Both the position numbers and the translations under genes were made by a program. Source: Branchiostoma floridae (taxonomy: Eukaryota > Chordata > Leptocardii > Amphioxiformes > Branchiostomatidae). From it: DNA of 64,000 nt. Numbering within the stretch: the first letter of the stretch is position 1; every line of letters begins with the position of its first letter. The DNA lies in NCBI RefSeq assembly GCF_000003815.2, contig NC_049985.1, forward strand, positions 20,067,724 through 20,131,723. Direction: 5' to 3'. This document shows, piece by piece, positions 13,239 through 25,559 of this stretch. The notes beneath the pieces were generated by a model. The model was not told the DNA's origin, searched no databases, and was given only the letters and a program-made list of their open reading frames with translations.

Positions 13239-14041
13239 CCTTTCCTTGCCATTTCCACGAGTTAACTTTCTACCTGTAATGATGTGTCTTTGCCTGCTGT
13301 TTACTGTGTGTCCACCTTCTTCTTCATCATGTGACGTACGTTTGTGTCTATGCTGCTTTGTGCAAGGTAAAAACAAGCAATTGAACAGCGAAACAAAAAC
13401 TGAAAATGGGATCCAGTAGGAAAACATCACATTGCATATTTCAAACTTTAATATTAAACTTTGAATTCATGTGAATATTGATCTGTCTTATTTACCACGT
13501 AGTCACAACAGCAGCAAGCGTGACCATATGACAAAAAAATTTGTAATCCTGTCTTGTGTGTTTGGTTGTAAAATTGTACTGCAACATTGTTACCTGCACA
13601 AAGCAAGACCTCCAGAACAAACACCACATTTAGATTTAATTGTCTTTGAGTTTTGTGTTCTTGCAAATATAATATTATTGTGAATATAGCATTACCATAC
13701 TAAGTAATGATAAACTAACTTCTGCATACATTGTGCGCTCCTTATGTATTCAATTTATTTTATGTATTTAATTTTTTATACTGAGTGTTCTGACAGTTCT
13801 GTGACCTCTATCGTTTCTGACTGTGATTCTACTACTGGGAGCGCCAACACTGTCACTAGTGTGGGTTCCCAGATATTGCTTAGTACAGCCTGATACTAAC
13901 AATGTATTTGTAGATAAAACAATGAAGAATCTTCATCTTGAATGAGATTTTCAATTTTTCTGTTAGAATTCGCCATGTTGCCCACTTCCATAGTATGTGA
14001 ATTCTTAATGAGAATTGTTAAACGTAGAAAAAAGAATAGAG
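13239..14041. other. Unassigned AT-rich sequence
   Basis: No gene, RNA or clear repeat boundary was found. Confidence 0.4.
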
Positions 14042-15227
14042 TACGAGGGTGCTTCAGAAAGTAATGTCATTGGTTTTATGACAGACTCATTTTTACACCG
14101 AATGAGTTGAAATTTGGCACAAAGGTCAAAGGCATATATCCTCTTCAGACTGAAATATCTCAATTTGTTTTCCAGATTTTTATGCGCAACTGAGTTGATT
14201 TCAAGATAAACACACATTAGAAGCTTGTCATCAGAAGATCAGTTCCTTAAGATCTGACCCCCTTATAACTTATGTAGGAAGCTGACATTTTACCTGTATA
14301 ATAGTGAGTGTCTCTATATAGGCCACATGGCAATTTTTATTTCTAGACTTCTGGTTCCTCTTTTACAGCTGTTAGAATAGAGTAAGTTGCTATATTACAT
14401 GCAGTTTGAATAATAGCCAAATACGCGATTTGTAGATTAAAGGTGTTTGTAGATTGCTTTTTCAATAACCAAAAGATACCAAACTTGGCACAATTATTAA
14501 CTATTCAAAGACCCAAAAGTATGCTAAGTTTGATTTCTCACAGTTAATATAAAAAGTCGGCTAATAATAATATCTGATGTATTTTGCAGCCAGTAGGTAC
14601 CCAAAGTGTGGGTAATGAGGCTGTTTAACGTGATCGAGGCACCTCCTCGAGCACGGGACCCCGTTTTACGTCCCTCCCGGAAGACGATTTCGTGGAAAGC
14701 TTCGCGAGGCTACAGCAATCCGGTCGTCCTTGGTTGGTCCCCCATCCAAGTACTGTCCGGGTCGTGCGTTGCTTTAAATAACTTCCGAGATCGAGGGATT
14801 GGGTGTACCAACGCGCCACGCGGCCGTAGCTAAGGAAACGTTAGTAAGCCCACCCCTGATGCATGACCCTGACAGCCTCTCCGCTGCATCACTTCACCCC
14901 AGGAACGAAAAAACAAAAACTTAACGGATTTCAAAAATACAAAATAGGCATGTGCATGGCTTAACGAGAAACACAGCTAGATACATGTGCAGGTTCAATT
15001 TCTTACAATACCTACAAGTGAGTCAGGGACATTATCAATTACACGTTAATTGAGCCTCTCATTTCTTCCGACGGGCTACCAAGGTTGCGATCATCTTATA
15101 AACTCGACTCAGTCACAAAAAAAAAACCTGAACAACAAATTGAGATATTTCAATCTCAAGAGTGTGTGTGTGATTTCAACTTATTCGATGAAAAATCGAG
15201 CCTGTTACTTTCTGAAGCACCCTCGTA
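14042..15227. mobile_element. Mariner-like non-autonomous element with long inverted ends
   Basis: The left end TACGAGGGTGCTTCAGAAAG is matched exactly in reverse complement at 15227. Similarity between the two ends continues inward for well over 100 bp (gagttgaaat, gaaatatctcaatttgtt, gagttgatttcaaga on both arms). TA is at both edges, as expected for the Tc1/mariner superfamily, and the CGAGGGTG terminus is typical of that group. No transposase frame remains. The interior contains a 5S-like SINE. Confidence 0.82.
14590..14828 (-). mobile_element. 5S-rRNA-derived SINE
   Basis: On the minus strand the head reads ccctcgatctcggaagtt and then cagtacttggatgggggacc. These correspond to the box A region (GATCTCGGAAGC) and box C region (AGTACTTGGATGGGAGACC) of animal 5S rRNA. 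The head is followed by gattgctgtagcc, close to the 5S 3' end. The body continues with gggtcccgtgctcgaggagg, cctcgatcacgttaaacagc and ctttgggtacctactggct, a conserved-looking tail of the kind seen in invertebrate SINEs. Substitutions in the 5S part argue against a functional 5S gene. It sits inside the 14042-15227 element. Confidence 0.82.
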
Positions 15228-16329
15228 TGTAGTGACAACGAAAATGTAGAAAAAGTAACAAAGTACATGTAACGTTACAACGTTACCAATATCAGCAATT
15301 GGATAAGAAATTAAAAGATTATGCGTCATAGGGAACGGAAATATAAAAGCAGTGACTAATCAGAAGGTTTGTTGTTATTCTGCCACATAATGGAAGATTG
15401 TCGTACCATATATAACTATTATTAACAAAAGTAGGTACACTGTAACACAGGACAAATATAAATGTAAACCTATATTTATTGTCTAACGCATCGCATACAA
15501 GAGTATCGTATTTTTGTGTTAGATATAAAACGTTGAAAGATAGATGATAACGTTAAAATTGTACGACTAGAATTGTAATTAGGAATGTGCTATAGTTAAC
15601 TATTGTATTTAGTAATGATAATACAGACTATATTCATAACCAGAACATTTGTGAAAAAGTTGCAGCAGGTTTTAATGGTACATCTTTGAAGGAAGGAATA
15701 AAGAAAGATAATCCGTGATTTCATTTGAATATTGCCATTATTGACAAACGATCACTACATCCTCATTAGTGCTCACAGCAAGTACAATTTATGAATTACA
15801 TCATTACGCTCAATCATTTTCCACTGATTTCAGAAAGAATCCTCATACCTCCATGAAATATTCCGATAGTGCAAATGACTTGCACATCTGTATAATCTAT
15901 GCCTGGTTATGTACACCTTTAACTAACTTACACAGGTTGAAAAGCCAATCATTTACTACATGTACTATGAATAATAACATTGATTATGAAAATTAGGGAG
16001 GTATTTGCATAATCGGTATCTGCTAATCTTCCACCTGCCACAAACTACACGTTACATGTATTTGAGTCCTATGATGGAAAATACTGTTGATATAGATTTT
16101 CCTCATTAAGTACGCAAATTAGGTCCAAATTCGTATAATTTACAGTTCAATATGTCTTCTTCGGCTCTTGTCGTCTCGTGAGACGGTCGACAGCATCAGT
16201 CAGTCAAGGCCTCAGTCGTTACTGGTTACAGTTCTCGCCTGACAATGCCTTTGATGACTTATGAGTCCAATCTTGGCACGGCAGGCTCTTCCACAGGAAG
16301 TGCAGGTGAACACTTCTCCGGTTCAATAT
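15228..16329. repeat. Interspersed repeat, including a copy shared with 40200-40525
   Basis: 15860-16145 matches 40250-40510 in the same order: cacctttaacta, caatcatttacta, cttccacctgccacaaacta and gattttcctcatt. No coding content is present. 16160-16320 is unassigned. Confidence 0.6.
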
Positions 16330-17030
16330 GTACATCTCTGCCAAAGATACCTGCATGCTAAATATCGCGGAAATCCATCGTTGCTATATTCCGTTATGGT
16401 CCTTGAAAGATTTTGACAAAAATGCCCCCGCAGTTCCAGGGCAAGCAGCTGGGAGGCCTAAACATACATCACTTGTTCCTTACATCACAAGCCATCTGCC
16501 ACAAAAAATGAATACCATAGCAAGGTCACACACCAGGGAACCCCAAATCAACCCTGATCTTCGTTCAGATACCACATATCATTACAATCCATCCAGAAGT
16601 TCTAGAGTTAGGCTGACCAAAAAAAATATCCGAACACACAAACAGACACACAGACATACTCTGCACAAGATGAGGATTAAGGACAAGAAGTGTGACTGTG
16701 GGGCTTCCTCTGAAACTGGCTCACATCACCTCCAACACTGTCCCCTGTACTGTGATCTCCGCCATAACCTCACATCCACCGTCCAACACTTCCTACAACA
16801 ACATCCTACCGTGCCACTCCTACTCCAGGGATCCACAGCTCATAACCTCTCCACAAGCAAACAAGTGTCCGATGTATACATGCTTACATTGTATCAACTA
16901 AAAGATTCCAGCTACGCCACCTTTCTATTAACCACTGATAGGTATTTGCTCTGATTGATTTTAATTGTATTGTATTTATTGTATTATCATAATGATGATG
17001 TTGATGTATTATGATGATGATGTATTATTA
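16330..17030 (+). pseudogene. 3' end of a LINE with zinc-knuckle-like C-terminus
   Basis: A 208-codon frame (16328-16954) ends in a region with HTLHKMRIKDKKCDCG, SETGSHHLQHCPLY and CDLRHNL. The CxCG...ETxxHxLxxCPxY arrangement is the cysteine/histidine motif found at the C-terminus of many non-LTR retrotransposon ORF2 proteins. The reverse-transcriptase core is missing, so this is a 5'-truncated copy. The stretch ends in an atgatgatg-type simple repeat (16985-17030), a common LINE tail. The N-terminal part of the open frame is probably unrelated sequence read through by chance. Confidence 0.75.
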
Positions 17031-18154
17031 CTCTGTGACTGGAGGGTAACCTCCAGCAACAGAGTCTTGTGAACGGTTTATGTGTTGAGTGTTCGCACCT
17101 ATATCTCTAGGTTCCCTTTGCCGTAATCGCATGTGGTTTGGAATGTCATCTGTACTCCGTTGCGAAATGATGGACTTCCCTTTTTTCGTGGTAGCTGTTT
17201 TTATTATGGATGTAATAATTTCAGTTTTCACCCCTAAGCCGTCCGGTATTGTGGTTTAGGTCTTCGTTATGATTGCGCTTTAAGTCTTGTGGTAATTCGA
17301 TATCGTAAAGCAGATGTTGTCCTCGTCAGAATATGCCATCTCGTTCGGGTTTTGCGTTTCCAGTATTGAGGTTGGTAAAACATAGCATACTGTTTACATT
17401 TTGCGCGGTTGATAGTCGTATGCATTTTATGGTTATAACGTGTTTGATCCTTGGGATCTTTTTTTTTTCGCGGTAGCTGTTTTCATTACCGATGTAATAA
17501 TTTGAGAAATCACCCCTATTTCCCTGGTATTGCGGAACAGCTGGCCTATGGGCGATGGGGTTGGCAATTACTTATCTCCAAGCAGATATGGGGTCGTGTT
17601 GGCAGCTGTCCACAGCTGTCACTGCCCCACTTTTTGGCGACGCCTGATGGGCGAGCCTAATAGTATAGTGTGTGACCGTTTGCAAAGAATTCCAAAAACT
17701 GTACAGGAATGTCAGGAATGTTTTTCCGCGCATCATGCCGCGCATCATGCCGGACTGAACCATTACCTCCACGGGTATGCTTTCCAGTCGCAGGGCACAT
17801 ATACGTGTGCACAGTAGTGTATTCTCGCGAGGCGATTTTCGATTGATCGCCGTGCAAAATTGAGAAAAGCCTAGGACTTCAGACGTACCAGAAATGTAGT
17901 ATGTAGTATGGTGGTCATGGACATGTTAACATTTGAAACAGGGGATAAAGGATTGTTGAAATATGTTCCTCGGAAAATGACCTGTGAGTCGTGGAAATCA
18001 CTTCCGGGTTCGTTCGTTTGGAGTTTGGAAAGTTTGGTGGCCTTCTTCACCCTTGATATCTTTGTTTCAAAAAATGCAAACTAATGTGTGAAACAAGCAT
18101 TGTTTGAGCTTAAATGATGTTTAACATGTGGGGTTGTGAGATAGCGATGTGATA
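17031..18154. repeat. Repeat family shared with 31047-31537
   Basis: Starts ttactctgtgactggagggt and follows the same order of blocks as 31047 onward: gaacggtttatgtgttgagt, gttcgcacctatatctct, cgatgtaataattt, aatcacccctat. Two copies of one family, both followed by a gaacttcgcc-type element. No coding content. Confidence 0.75.
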
Positions 18155-19025
18155 GTTAACTTCGCCAAGAACATTATATTTTGGGTAGCGTTTGTATGTG
18201 TGTGTGTTTGTAGAAGACCACCATAACTCGAGAACGCCTGGATGGATTGTATTGATATTCGGTATGTGGGTAGGTCTTGTTGAGACCTCGAAACGATTAG
18301 ATTTCGGGTCTCCATAGCGGCCTGTTACGGTACTGCAGCGGAACTTCCTGGTTTGATATCTCGAGTTCCAGACATGCTGCGGCTATGAATTTTAAGTGGT
18401 AGACAGCTCTTGATGCCGTGAGTAAGTGGTATAGGTTTGGGCCCCCTAGCGGCTTGTTTTGGAACTGCAGGACAGGTTTAGTGTCAGACTGAAAGGGAAT
18501 AACTCAAGAAGGGGTTGACGGATTGTTATGATTTTTAGTATGTGGATAGGTTACGTGATGCTTCATATAATTCCATATCAATTATGCAGAATGGAAGCTA
18601 ATTTGCATAATTAATTGGAAAATCGTCTAAACATGCTCAGTTCAATTATAGGACCATTGCAACATGTGACCTTTGTAACTTAAAAAGAGAATATTGATAG
18701 ATATATATTATGCAAAATAAAGACCTAATTTGCATAATTAATGAGAAAATGCTTTCATGTCATTGTGGTAAATGGCGGGAATTTCATACTTGTAGCATTT
18801 GGAAGTTATGTACAGGTGAACATCGTTGAACATTAATTATGCAAATGAGGTCCTTTTTTGCATAAATTATCAGAAAAAGCGACAAAATCCTCCTCTCTTA
18901 ACATATATTGCGCACGTCTGTTTGGTGAAGGAGATGATCAAGTTATATAATTTATGGAAATGAGAGCCTTATTTGCATAATCAATGACGAAGGTATGGGG
19001 TCGTGGAACTCTAGTTCAACATGTG
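18155..19025. mobile_element. Non-autonomous element, cttcgccaag ... aactctagttc ends
   Basis: One end is gttaacttcgccaagaacat and the other is ggaactctagttc. Internal landmarks are accataactcgagaacgcc, tggatggattgtattgatat and atttgcataattaatgagaa. The same architecture is seen at 22503-23751 and 31538-33085. No protein-coding capacity. Confidence 0.6.
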
Positions 19026-21062
19026 TGACTTGCTCTAAGTGGTGCGCCGCATCCGGACCATGAAAAACGGCCGTATCTAGAGGCGTACGTGCGCGTATGA
19101 CTCTACATCAGTTATCAATTCATAGCCGCGTAATAGGGCACTCAGTCAAACATATAGCATATGTAATTTAAAAATAGAGAAATATAGATAGACATAAAAT
19201 AATACAAATTGTTATCTAATTTGCATAATCATTGAGAAATTGTTATAATATCAAAGTGATTGATGATGATAATTTCATTCTTGCAATATTTGGCAACTAT
19301 GATATTTGAATGTTATTAGACATACATCAAGTAAATTACGGTCTCATTTACGTAAATTATTAGAAAAGACTACAATAGCTTTCTTTGCTAAGATTTTGAT
19401 ATTTCTAGCATATTGTTATTTAGCTAGAGAAGATGATCAACTGATATGATTTATGTAAATGAGGGTCTGATTTGTAAAATTGATGAGAAGCATTTACATT
19501 ATTAGTTCACTCACAAGAGAACCCCTTTTGACAGCAATGCTCTCTAAACATTAATCGCCAGGCGAATGGAATACGACTATTAAAACCCATTAATAACAAC
19601 AATCCTTAATATTTATAAACAATAAAACCGTCGCCATGGCAATAATTTTAATTGCCACACTTTTTAAAATTGTGTGCGTCTAAGGTATTGTGAAGCTGTG
19701 TGGTTGTTTTTATTTGGTGTCGTTCGGTTGAGACGCTGATTTTGCCGTGGATGCGTACATGACTGTGGTTTAAATTTGGCAGTGATAGGTATGCTAGCTT
19801 TTGACTAAGTTTTTGGTATAAGTTGATGTGATGTGTTCTGTATGCGATATAAACAGTCATACACCACAGAAAATATCACAGCCGACATAAACCATAATTA
19901 GGTCACAGAGTATGTTACCTACGGTCACTTGTTATCATTGTATTGTACTATGTATGTGCCTTAATATGCTGCACAACATCAGCATCTTGCTGCCTGGTGC
20001 AGCATACTGTATTGTCTTGTTCACTTCGTGAAACGAAGTTTTTGTAGTCAGTGCTGTTTTGATGTCAGGGGGTCGTTTGTCAGCGTGATAACAAGTTGGT
20101 AAGCACACCCATAGCTTCCATATATCCAATAAGTTTTATTTCTACAACTACAGTCCTGGGTACCTCGCAAGTGTCACTTGTACAAGTACAATCATTAAGC
20201 TACAACAAAATATATTTGCTCATTTTGGTACCTTATCGTCATGTTGACGGTCCCTGCAGAAGAAAAAATTCTTTTTTTTCCTGAAATCAGGCGAACATTA
20301 ATGCACGCGCGGATGTCTTCCATAAAATTTACTTGCTGTGGCCCAATCGAACATACTAGTACACTACTCAGTTAGGCTAATATTTCTCTCTTTGTTAGTT
20401 ACATGTGTCTTATGTTTGAGTATCTGCTATTATGAAATGAAGTAGGCTTTTAAACTGTCCTCATTATCTATGCAAATTAGCCCCTGATTTGTATAATAAA
20501 ATTTGATTATGTAAGGCATCTCCAGAGCTATCTCACTCATTCGCTCGCTCACAGTTCATGACAAAAAGGTGTGACGGATCGTTCAGTGTAATATAACCAG
20601 CTGCTGCTGCACCGCGTGCCTGCGACGCTAGTGTGTTACGCCGAATGGCGGTTATACCGGCTATATAGATACAGATTCCAAATACCATGACAATCTGTGA
20701 ACCCAAATTATTCCACTCCAACGGGATGATACAACTTCATAGGCGCGGAAAAAATCCTGTAGAATTCCGGACAATTTTGCCAATCGGACGTATCATATAC
20801 TGTTAGCCTAGCCCCTGAGATGTCTATAAAAAACACCCTCAAACCACCACACCCTCACCCATTTCACGAAGGTTGAGTTCTGCGAACGCTTGTTGTACTT
20901 GTAGAAGTGACGAAAGCAAGGTAGCTATTACTGTAGTTATAGAAGTAAAACTTGTTGGATAGTTGAAAGGATGAATGAATTAATGGTTTATTAAAAGCGT
21001 GATACTTCGCAGTCAGGGGCTGAATTACGTATGCATGTCCAGGTCAAAAGATTTTTAAAAAA

Positions 21063-21063
<1 letters not shown>
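19026..21063. other. Diffuse repeats, no gene
   Basis: Scattered atttgcataat / caaatgagg repeats continue to about 19500. 19640-19935 shares the phrases gtcacagagtatgttac and acggtcacttg with 33760-33800. The rest is unassigned. Confidence 0.45.

Positions 21064-21109
<46 letters not shown>
21064..21109 (+). repeat. (CA)n microsatellite
   Basis: About 22 uninterrupted ca units. Confidence 0.97.
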
Positions 21110-21113
<4 letters not shown>

Positions 21114-21132
21114 GGTATAAATGCAATTCATC

Positions 21133-21292
21133 CGCGCGTGCGCAATTGCACCATCCTTTTGGAAGGGAATAACTCGGGAAGGGGTTGAGGATCATTGTGA
21201 TTTTTCATATGTAGATAACTTCGGAGATGCCTTCCATGACTAAGGGCTATTAATGCAAACCAGGGGCTAATTTGCAAAATCAATGAGCACGA
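21133..21292 (+). repeat. Recent segmental copy, partner at 24547-24691
   Basis: Nearly identical to 24547-24691 (cgcgcgtgcgcaattgcacc, ccttttggaagg, catatgtagataa, tgcaaaccaggggctaattt). This copy keeps 18 bp (between two ggaagg repeats) that the partner lacks. Confidence 0.85.
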
Positions 21293-21362
21293 AGATGGAA
21301 AACGGAGACGAAGATGGAAACGAAGATGGAAAATGGAAAATGGAGGCGAAGATGGAAAACTT
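21293..21362 (+). repeat. Short gaagatggaaa simple repeat
   Basis: Five or six irregular copies of gaagatggaaa with variants aacggag and aatgg. Confidence 0.85.
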
Positions 21363-21429
21363 ATGTTGATGTCATTGCTGCCCCTACGGCCGGTGAGGCT
21401 ATGGGACCGGCGAGGTGAGGTGAGGTGAT

Positions 21430-21772
21430 AAATGGACTATTCACACCGTTTAGGAGGCGGACTAAATATGGCATTGGGGAATGGTATCGGTGTTCCTTTT
21501 GTTTCTGTCGTGGAGTGACCCTGCTATGGGTGGAAGGAGTTCAGGGCTGATTTTGCTAGCAAACTTCATAGGTCCTCTCGTCCGTCTTTCAGGAACTTAA
21601 GCCGGCTACCAGCAGAGCTGACTCATAGTTGGTGTACTGTCCCTTCAGAATTGTGTGCAGCGCCCTCTTCTGAACCCGCTCCAACCTTGTAACCTTCATA
21701 CTTGTCAATCCAGGACTTCATACATTCAACCACTGGCCTGACGACCGACGTATACACTTGAAGTCCTCGGGT
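21430..21772 (-). pseudogene. LINE reverse-transcriptase C-terminal remnant
   Basis: Read on the minus strand, the pieces VYTSVVRPVVE, VTRLERVQKRALHTILKGQY and TNYESALLVAGLSS appear in order but in shifted frames. This is the same RT C-terminal region as the remnant at 6207-6640 (VYxSxVRPxLEY...ERVQ+RA..I). Several frameshifts and stops show it is dead, and it lacks the catalytic core. It differs in sequence from the 6.2 kb copy, so at least two LINE lineages are represented. Confidence 0.75.
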
Positions 21773-22502
21773 GACAGACGGAAGTTATGTATTTGCCTTC
21801 AGAAAGAGACGGCTATTTGTTTTTAAAAGTATTTGTACTACGTTAGCCTACGTTACCCATTTCAAGTCAGCCTGTAGAAATACTCCCACTACTAGAGGCG
21901 CAACTGACACCATAGCAAGTTATTTACCATTAATTGCGATCATCACATACTTGCTGTGGCCTTAGTAAATTTTCAGGTATTATCATATAGCCAGGCGCCG
22001 CGGACCAATCAGAAGGCCCCGTTCCACGTTGGTTATGACGCCGTAATACTTAGATTCCCGCCAGCCCGGCGTGTATCGCCCTTCTGATTGGTCAGAATGA
22101 ATCGACACCGGCACCAGTGTCGATGCAAATCGACACCGGTGCCGTTGTCGATTCATTCTAACCAATCAGAAGGAGCGATACACAAAGGATATGAAGGTAT
22201 TGGCCAATCAAAAGGAGCGAAACATATTCCAGAGCAGAGGAAATAAGTACAGACTGCAAGAAGAGGGGAATGGCTCCTTCTGTTAACATTGATAATGTTT
22301 TATTGTTCTAAAGAGCCAAAGACTACAATGTTTCGAATATTTTCTGTGCCAATTTTGATTTCAAAATGCAATCTGTAATCTCCTTTTAAATGTATGTACC
22401 AAAGAACAAATTCGACAAAGGAATTCACACGTATGGTACCAAGGGATCTATGCGTCACACAGGAGTTTGTAAGTTTGGGTAGGCTATATGATAATAACGT
22501 TA
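21773..22502. other. Unassigned sequence around a palindrome
   Basis: Apart from the inverted repeat at 22070-22185 nothing is recognised. The flanks carry additional ccaatcagaagg and ccaatcaaaagg phrases. Confidence 0.4.
22070..22185. repeat. CCAAT-containing imperfect palindrome
   Basis: The arm gtgtatcgcccttctgattg, then gtcagaatgaatcgacaccg, is mirrored by cgacaccggtgcc, attcattctaaccaatcaga and aggagcgatacac. The arms are about 50 bp around an at-gcaaat centre and each contains an inverted CCAAT motif. Confidence 0.85.
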
Positions 22503-23751
22503 ACTAGAGTTCATCGAACACATCCCTTCGCCAAATAATCATGCCTTTATTAATACTTTAAGGTCTTTTTCATGTATTACTAAATAGTACCTACCCCAAT
22601 AGCAAATGACTGCATGAACTTGTGTTCCTCACAAACCCACAAATGCTACCAAAGATAACTTTCTTGGCCAACTGGTGACAATGGAATTATGTACACTATT
22701 GTGATACTTTCTAGCGCAACTTTCATAATCATAGTGCTTTATTAAAATCATGTAGTCTCTACCAGACTCCAACCTGGCCGAATAGTATTGATGATAGGGG
22801 GCATTGGACTGTGACCAAAGATGACCTCAGTGGTAGCATCCCTGGTCAATCAGAATTTCATGCTTGTCAAGAGGATTTTCACAGTGTTAGGGCGTCCAGG
22901 TCACAAGGCTTCTCAGGCAAAACATCTGGCAAACAGCTGTGTCCTTAAATATAGGTCAAAATGAGATGCATCTGTATATAGAAAACACTGTTTATTTCTG
23001 TTAATTGCATAACTTTCCCTAAGTAATTATATCAAATAGATGTTGATAATCAACCAAAGTACCTAGCTACCAAAAACAAAAAAATATCCATCAATCTCCT
23101 CTGCAGTTATCCTTCTTAAAAGCTACAAACTATAAGACCCACTGCAGTTCCAAACAAGCTGCTAGGGGGCCCAAAATTAGACCATTGACTCCTAGTACCA
23201 ACAGCTATCCACCATTAAAAAATCATGAACCTGGCACTTCTGGAAAATTTAGGCGCAAACTTTGATGCTCACTTGCAGTACCAAAACAAGTCGCCAGGAG
23301 GCCCATTATCGAACTTGACCTTCCTTTCTGTGTCCCCTACCTATCAACCAAATATCATTAGCATCCATCAAGAACATCTCGAGTTATCTTGCATACAGAC
23401 AAACGCACTTACATACAAAGCCAGCTACAGCACCATAGGTAAAAGGTAGCTAAACCATTCTTGCACATGACAATCCTTTCCACAACCGCTAAACACCTGC
23501 CAAATATCGTGGAAATCGCCCAGCTACATTTTGACTTATGCTTCCCGAAAAAACACCAAAAAAAATACCAAGCTCGCTAATGTACCGTAGGAAAACGCCA
23601 GGTAACCCATTTTCGAACTAGGCATGCCTTTCAACAACCGCTACACACCTGCAAAAAATAAAAAAGTTCCATCCACAATTTCTCGAGTTATATCCTGTTG
23701 ACCTACATACAGACCCAAGTCAGGCAAAAACATAATCTTCTTGGCGAAGCT
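22503..23751. mobile_element. Non-autonomous element, inverted relative to 31538-33085
   Basis: Starts ctagagttcatcgaacacat and ends cttcttggcgaagc. Landmarks in order are cttcgccaaataatcatgcc, actaaatagtacctacccca, caaatgactgcatgaac and aacatctcgagttat. The same order appears in reverse complement at 31538-33085. Noncoding; the two ends do not form a clear inverted repeat with each other. Confidence 0.72.
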
Positions 23752-23890
23752 AATAACCCGCCTGTTCCTCGGTGTACATGGTGTCATAACGCCTGGTCCT
23801 TTGCTATAACCACCTCATAAAAGTTTTATTCGGCGGTTATAGCAAAGGACCAGGCGTTATGACACCATATACACCTCGGGGCGGGTCATT
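23752..23890. mobile_element. Near-perfect palindromic MITE
   Basis: Two ~62 bp arms (ggtgtcataacgcctggtcc, tttgctataaccacc against the mirrored ggttatagcaaaggaccagg, cgttatgacacc) flank a ~16 bp loop (cataaaagttttattc). Flanks taataacccgcc and ggcgggtcatta are also mirrored. Noncoding foldback element. Confidence 0.85.
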
Positions 23891-25112
23891 AACCCTTAAT
23901 TGTTGCACGCAAGTCTAGATGTATTCAATTGTTCACACTGACAATGTTAGTAGAACATACACATTTATCAAACGTATGTAATGCATCATCATCATTTTTC
24001 ATACTGTATACCTACGTCACAATGACGTGACTGAAACTACATCTATCTATAACCATCTTGCGTGGCAGACATTAGACGACAATGCTTAGTTGCATCATCG
24101 CGACGTGAGTGCAAACCTCCCTATAGACACCACAGTCACTGTGGCCACTCACAACTTGTGGCGCCTTTCATTGGACCTTAAAACTGGGGACGTTTTTGGC
24201 GACACCTCAGGGGCTAGCCCAATAGTATAAGAATTTTTCTACAGGCATGTCAGGAATTTTAGTTGCATCATCCCATTAGAGGGGAATAACTCGGGAATGG
24301 GTTGGTGGATCTTCATGATATTTGGAATATAAAGAGCTTCAGAGATGCCTTACGTAATTAAATGCTAGCCAAGCAAATCAGGGGCTAATATGCTTAATAA
24401 GTGAGGACAATTTATAAATACACTACATTTCATATTAGAAAATATATATAAAAAATATCCCATATGTAACTCAAAAGGAGAAATATTAGGCTTACTGTTA
24501 AGTACATATACGATTGGCAAACATTCACGAAATCCCACAGCAATTCATCCGCGCGTGCGCAATTGCACCATCCTTTTGGAAGGTTGAGGATCATTGTGAT
24601 TTTTCATATGTAGATAATTTCGGAGATGCCTTCCATGACTAAGGGCTATTAATGCAAACCAGGGGCTAATTTGCATAATCAATGAGCACAGTTTGTTAAG
24701 CCACAGTATTTCATTACTACTGGGACACTTAAACATGACATACATGTATGTAACTAAAAAGAGAAAGACATTAATTATGGCTAGTTTACATGATTAATGA
24801 GAAATTATATCGTAGTGTTTAATGACGAAAATTTCATTCTTGTGACTTTTTGCAACAGAAGGGGGTGGTGTTTTTCAATAGATGATGTCAATGAATACAT
24901 AATCAGCCAAATTTTGTGGAATTCACATTGCGCAATGTGTGTTTTGTAAAACAATATGACACTCACTAAACCCATGCAGACCCTACACATGCATTCCCTA
25001 TACGCACAGACACTTTGTTTATCGTGCATATTTTCGGGAAAAATGAGGATCACTAAGCACACCGAGAAGGCAAATTAATCATAAGATAGCAAAGAATACG
25101 TAATAAGACGAT
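23891..25112. repeat. Interspersed repeats, no gene
   Basis: Contains the duplicated block 24547-24691 and several atttgcataatcaatgag phrases. No exon or RNA gene recognised. Confidence 0.5.
24547..24691 (+). repeat. Segmental copy of 21133-21292 with an 18-bp deletion
   Basis: Same sequence as 21133-21292 except for loss of 18 bp between two ggaagg copies and a handful of substitutions. Confidence 0.85.
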
Positions 25113-25559
25113 ATTCTAATCAAGTAATCCCAAGCGCAGGTGTAGAAAGTTAACAAATCTAATCAAGAACAGGTGAGAAAGATTAAGGGAAACAGGTGAT
25201 GCCTGCCATGTGTATACAGGGTATAATATGCACAGAACAAAGGAAATCCATCCAGACAGTCCAAGTGAATGCCGAGCGCAGGAAAGCGAGATAGAAGCGG
25301 CGTTTCATCTACCAACGTGTCCCGAAGCCCGACTACACCACCCATTCCACCCCGCCGAGGCCGCACCGGCACCACAAATTCACTGGAATTTCAGTGGAAA
25401 GGTTCTTGTTGTTTTAAGTTCGCTGTACGTATGATGTTTGGAGTTTTTCTAGATTTTAGCGGGCGGCCGCAGTTTGTTGTCCGGAATTGTCTTAGGTGGA
25501 AATGGCAGGTTTGTTGCCTGGAATTATATATATATATAGCCCGGACTTGTGTAATGGAT

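Noticed and set aside
12776-13430. Long open frames of alternating Cys-Val or His-Thr on both strands
   Set aside because: They are translations of the TG/GA microsatellite in several frames and have no independent support.
14709-14825. A functional 5S rRNA gene
   Set aside because: Box sequences carry substitutions, the 5' end does not match, and a SINE body follows, so it is a 5S-derived retroposon.
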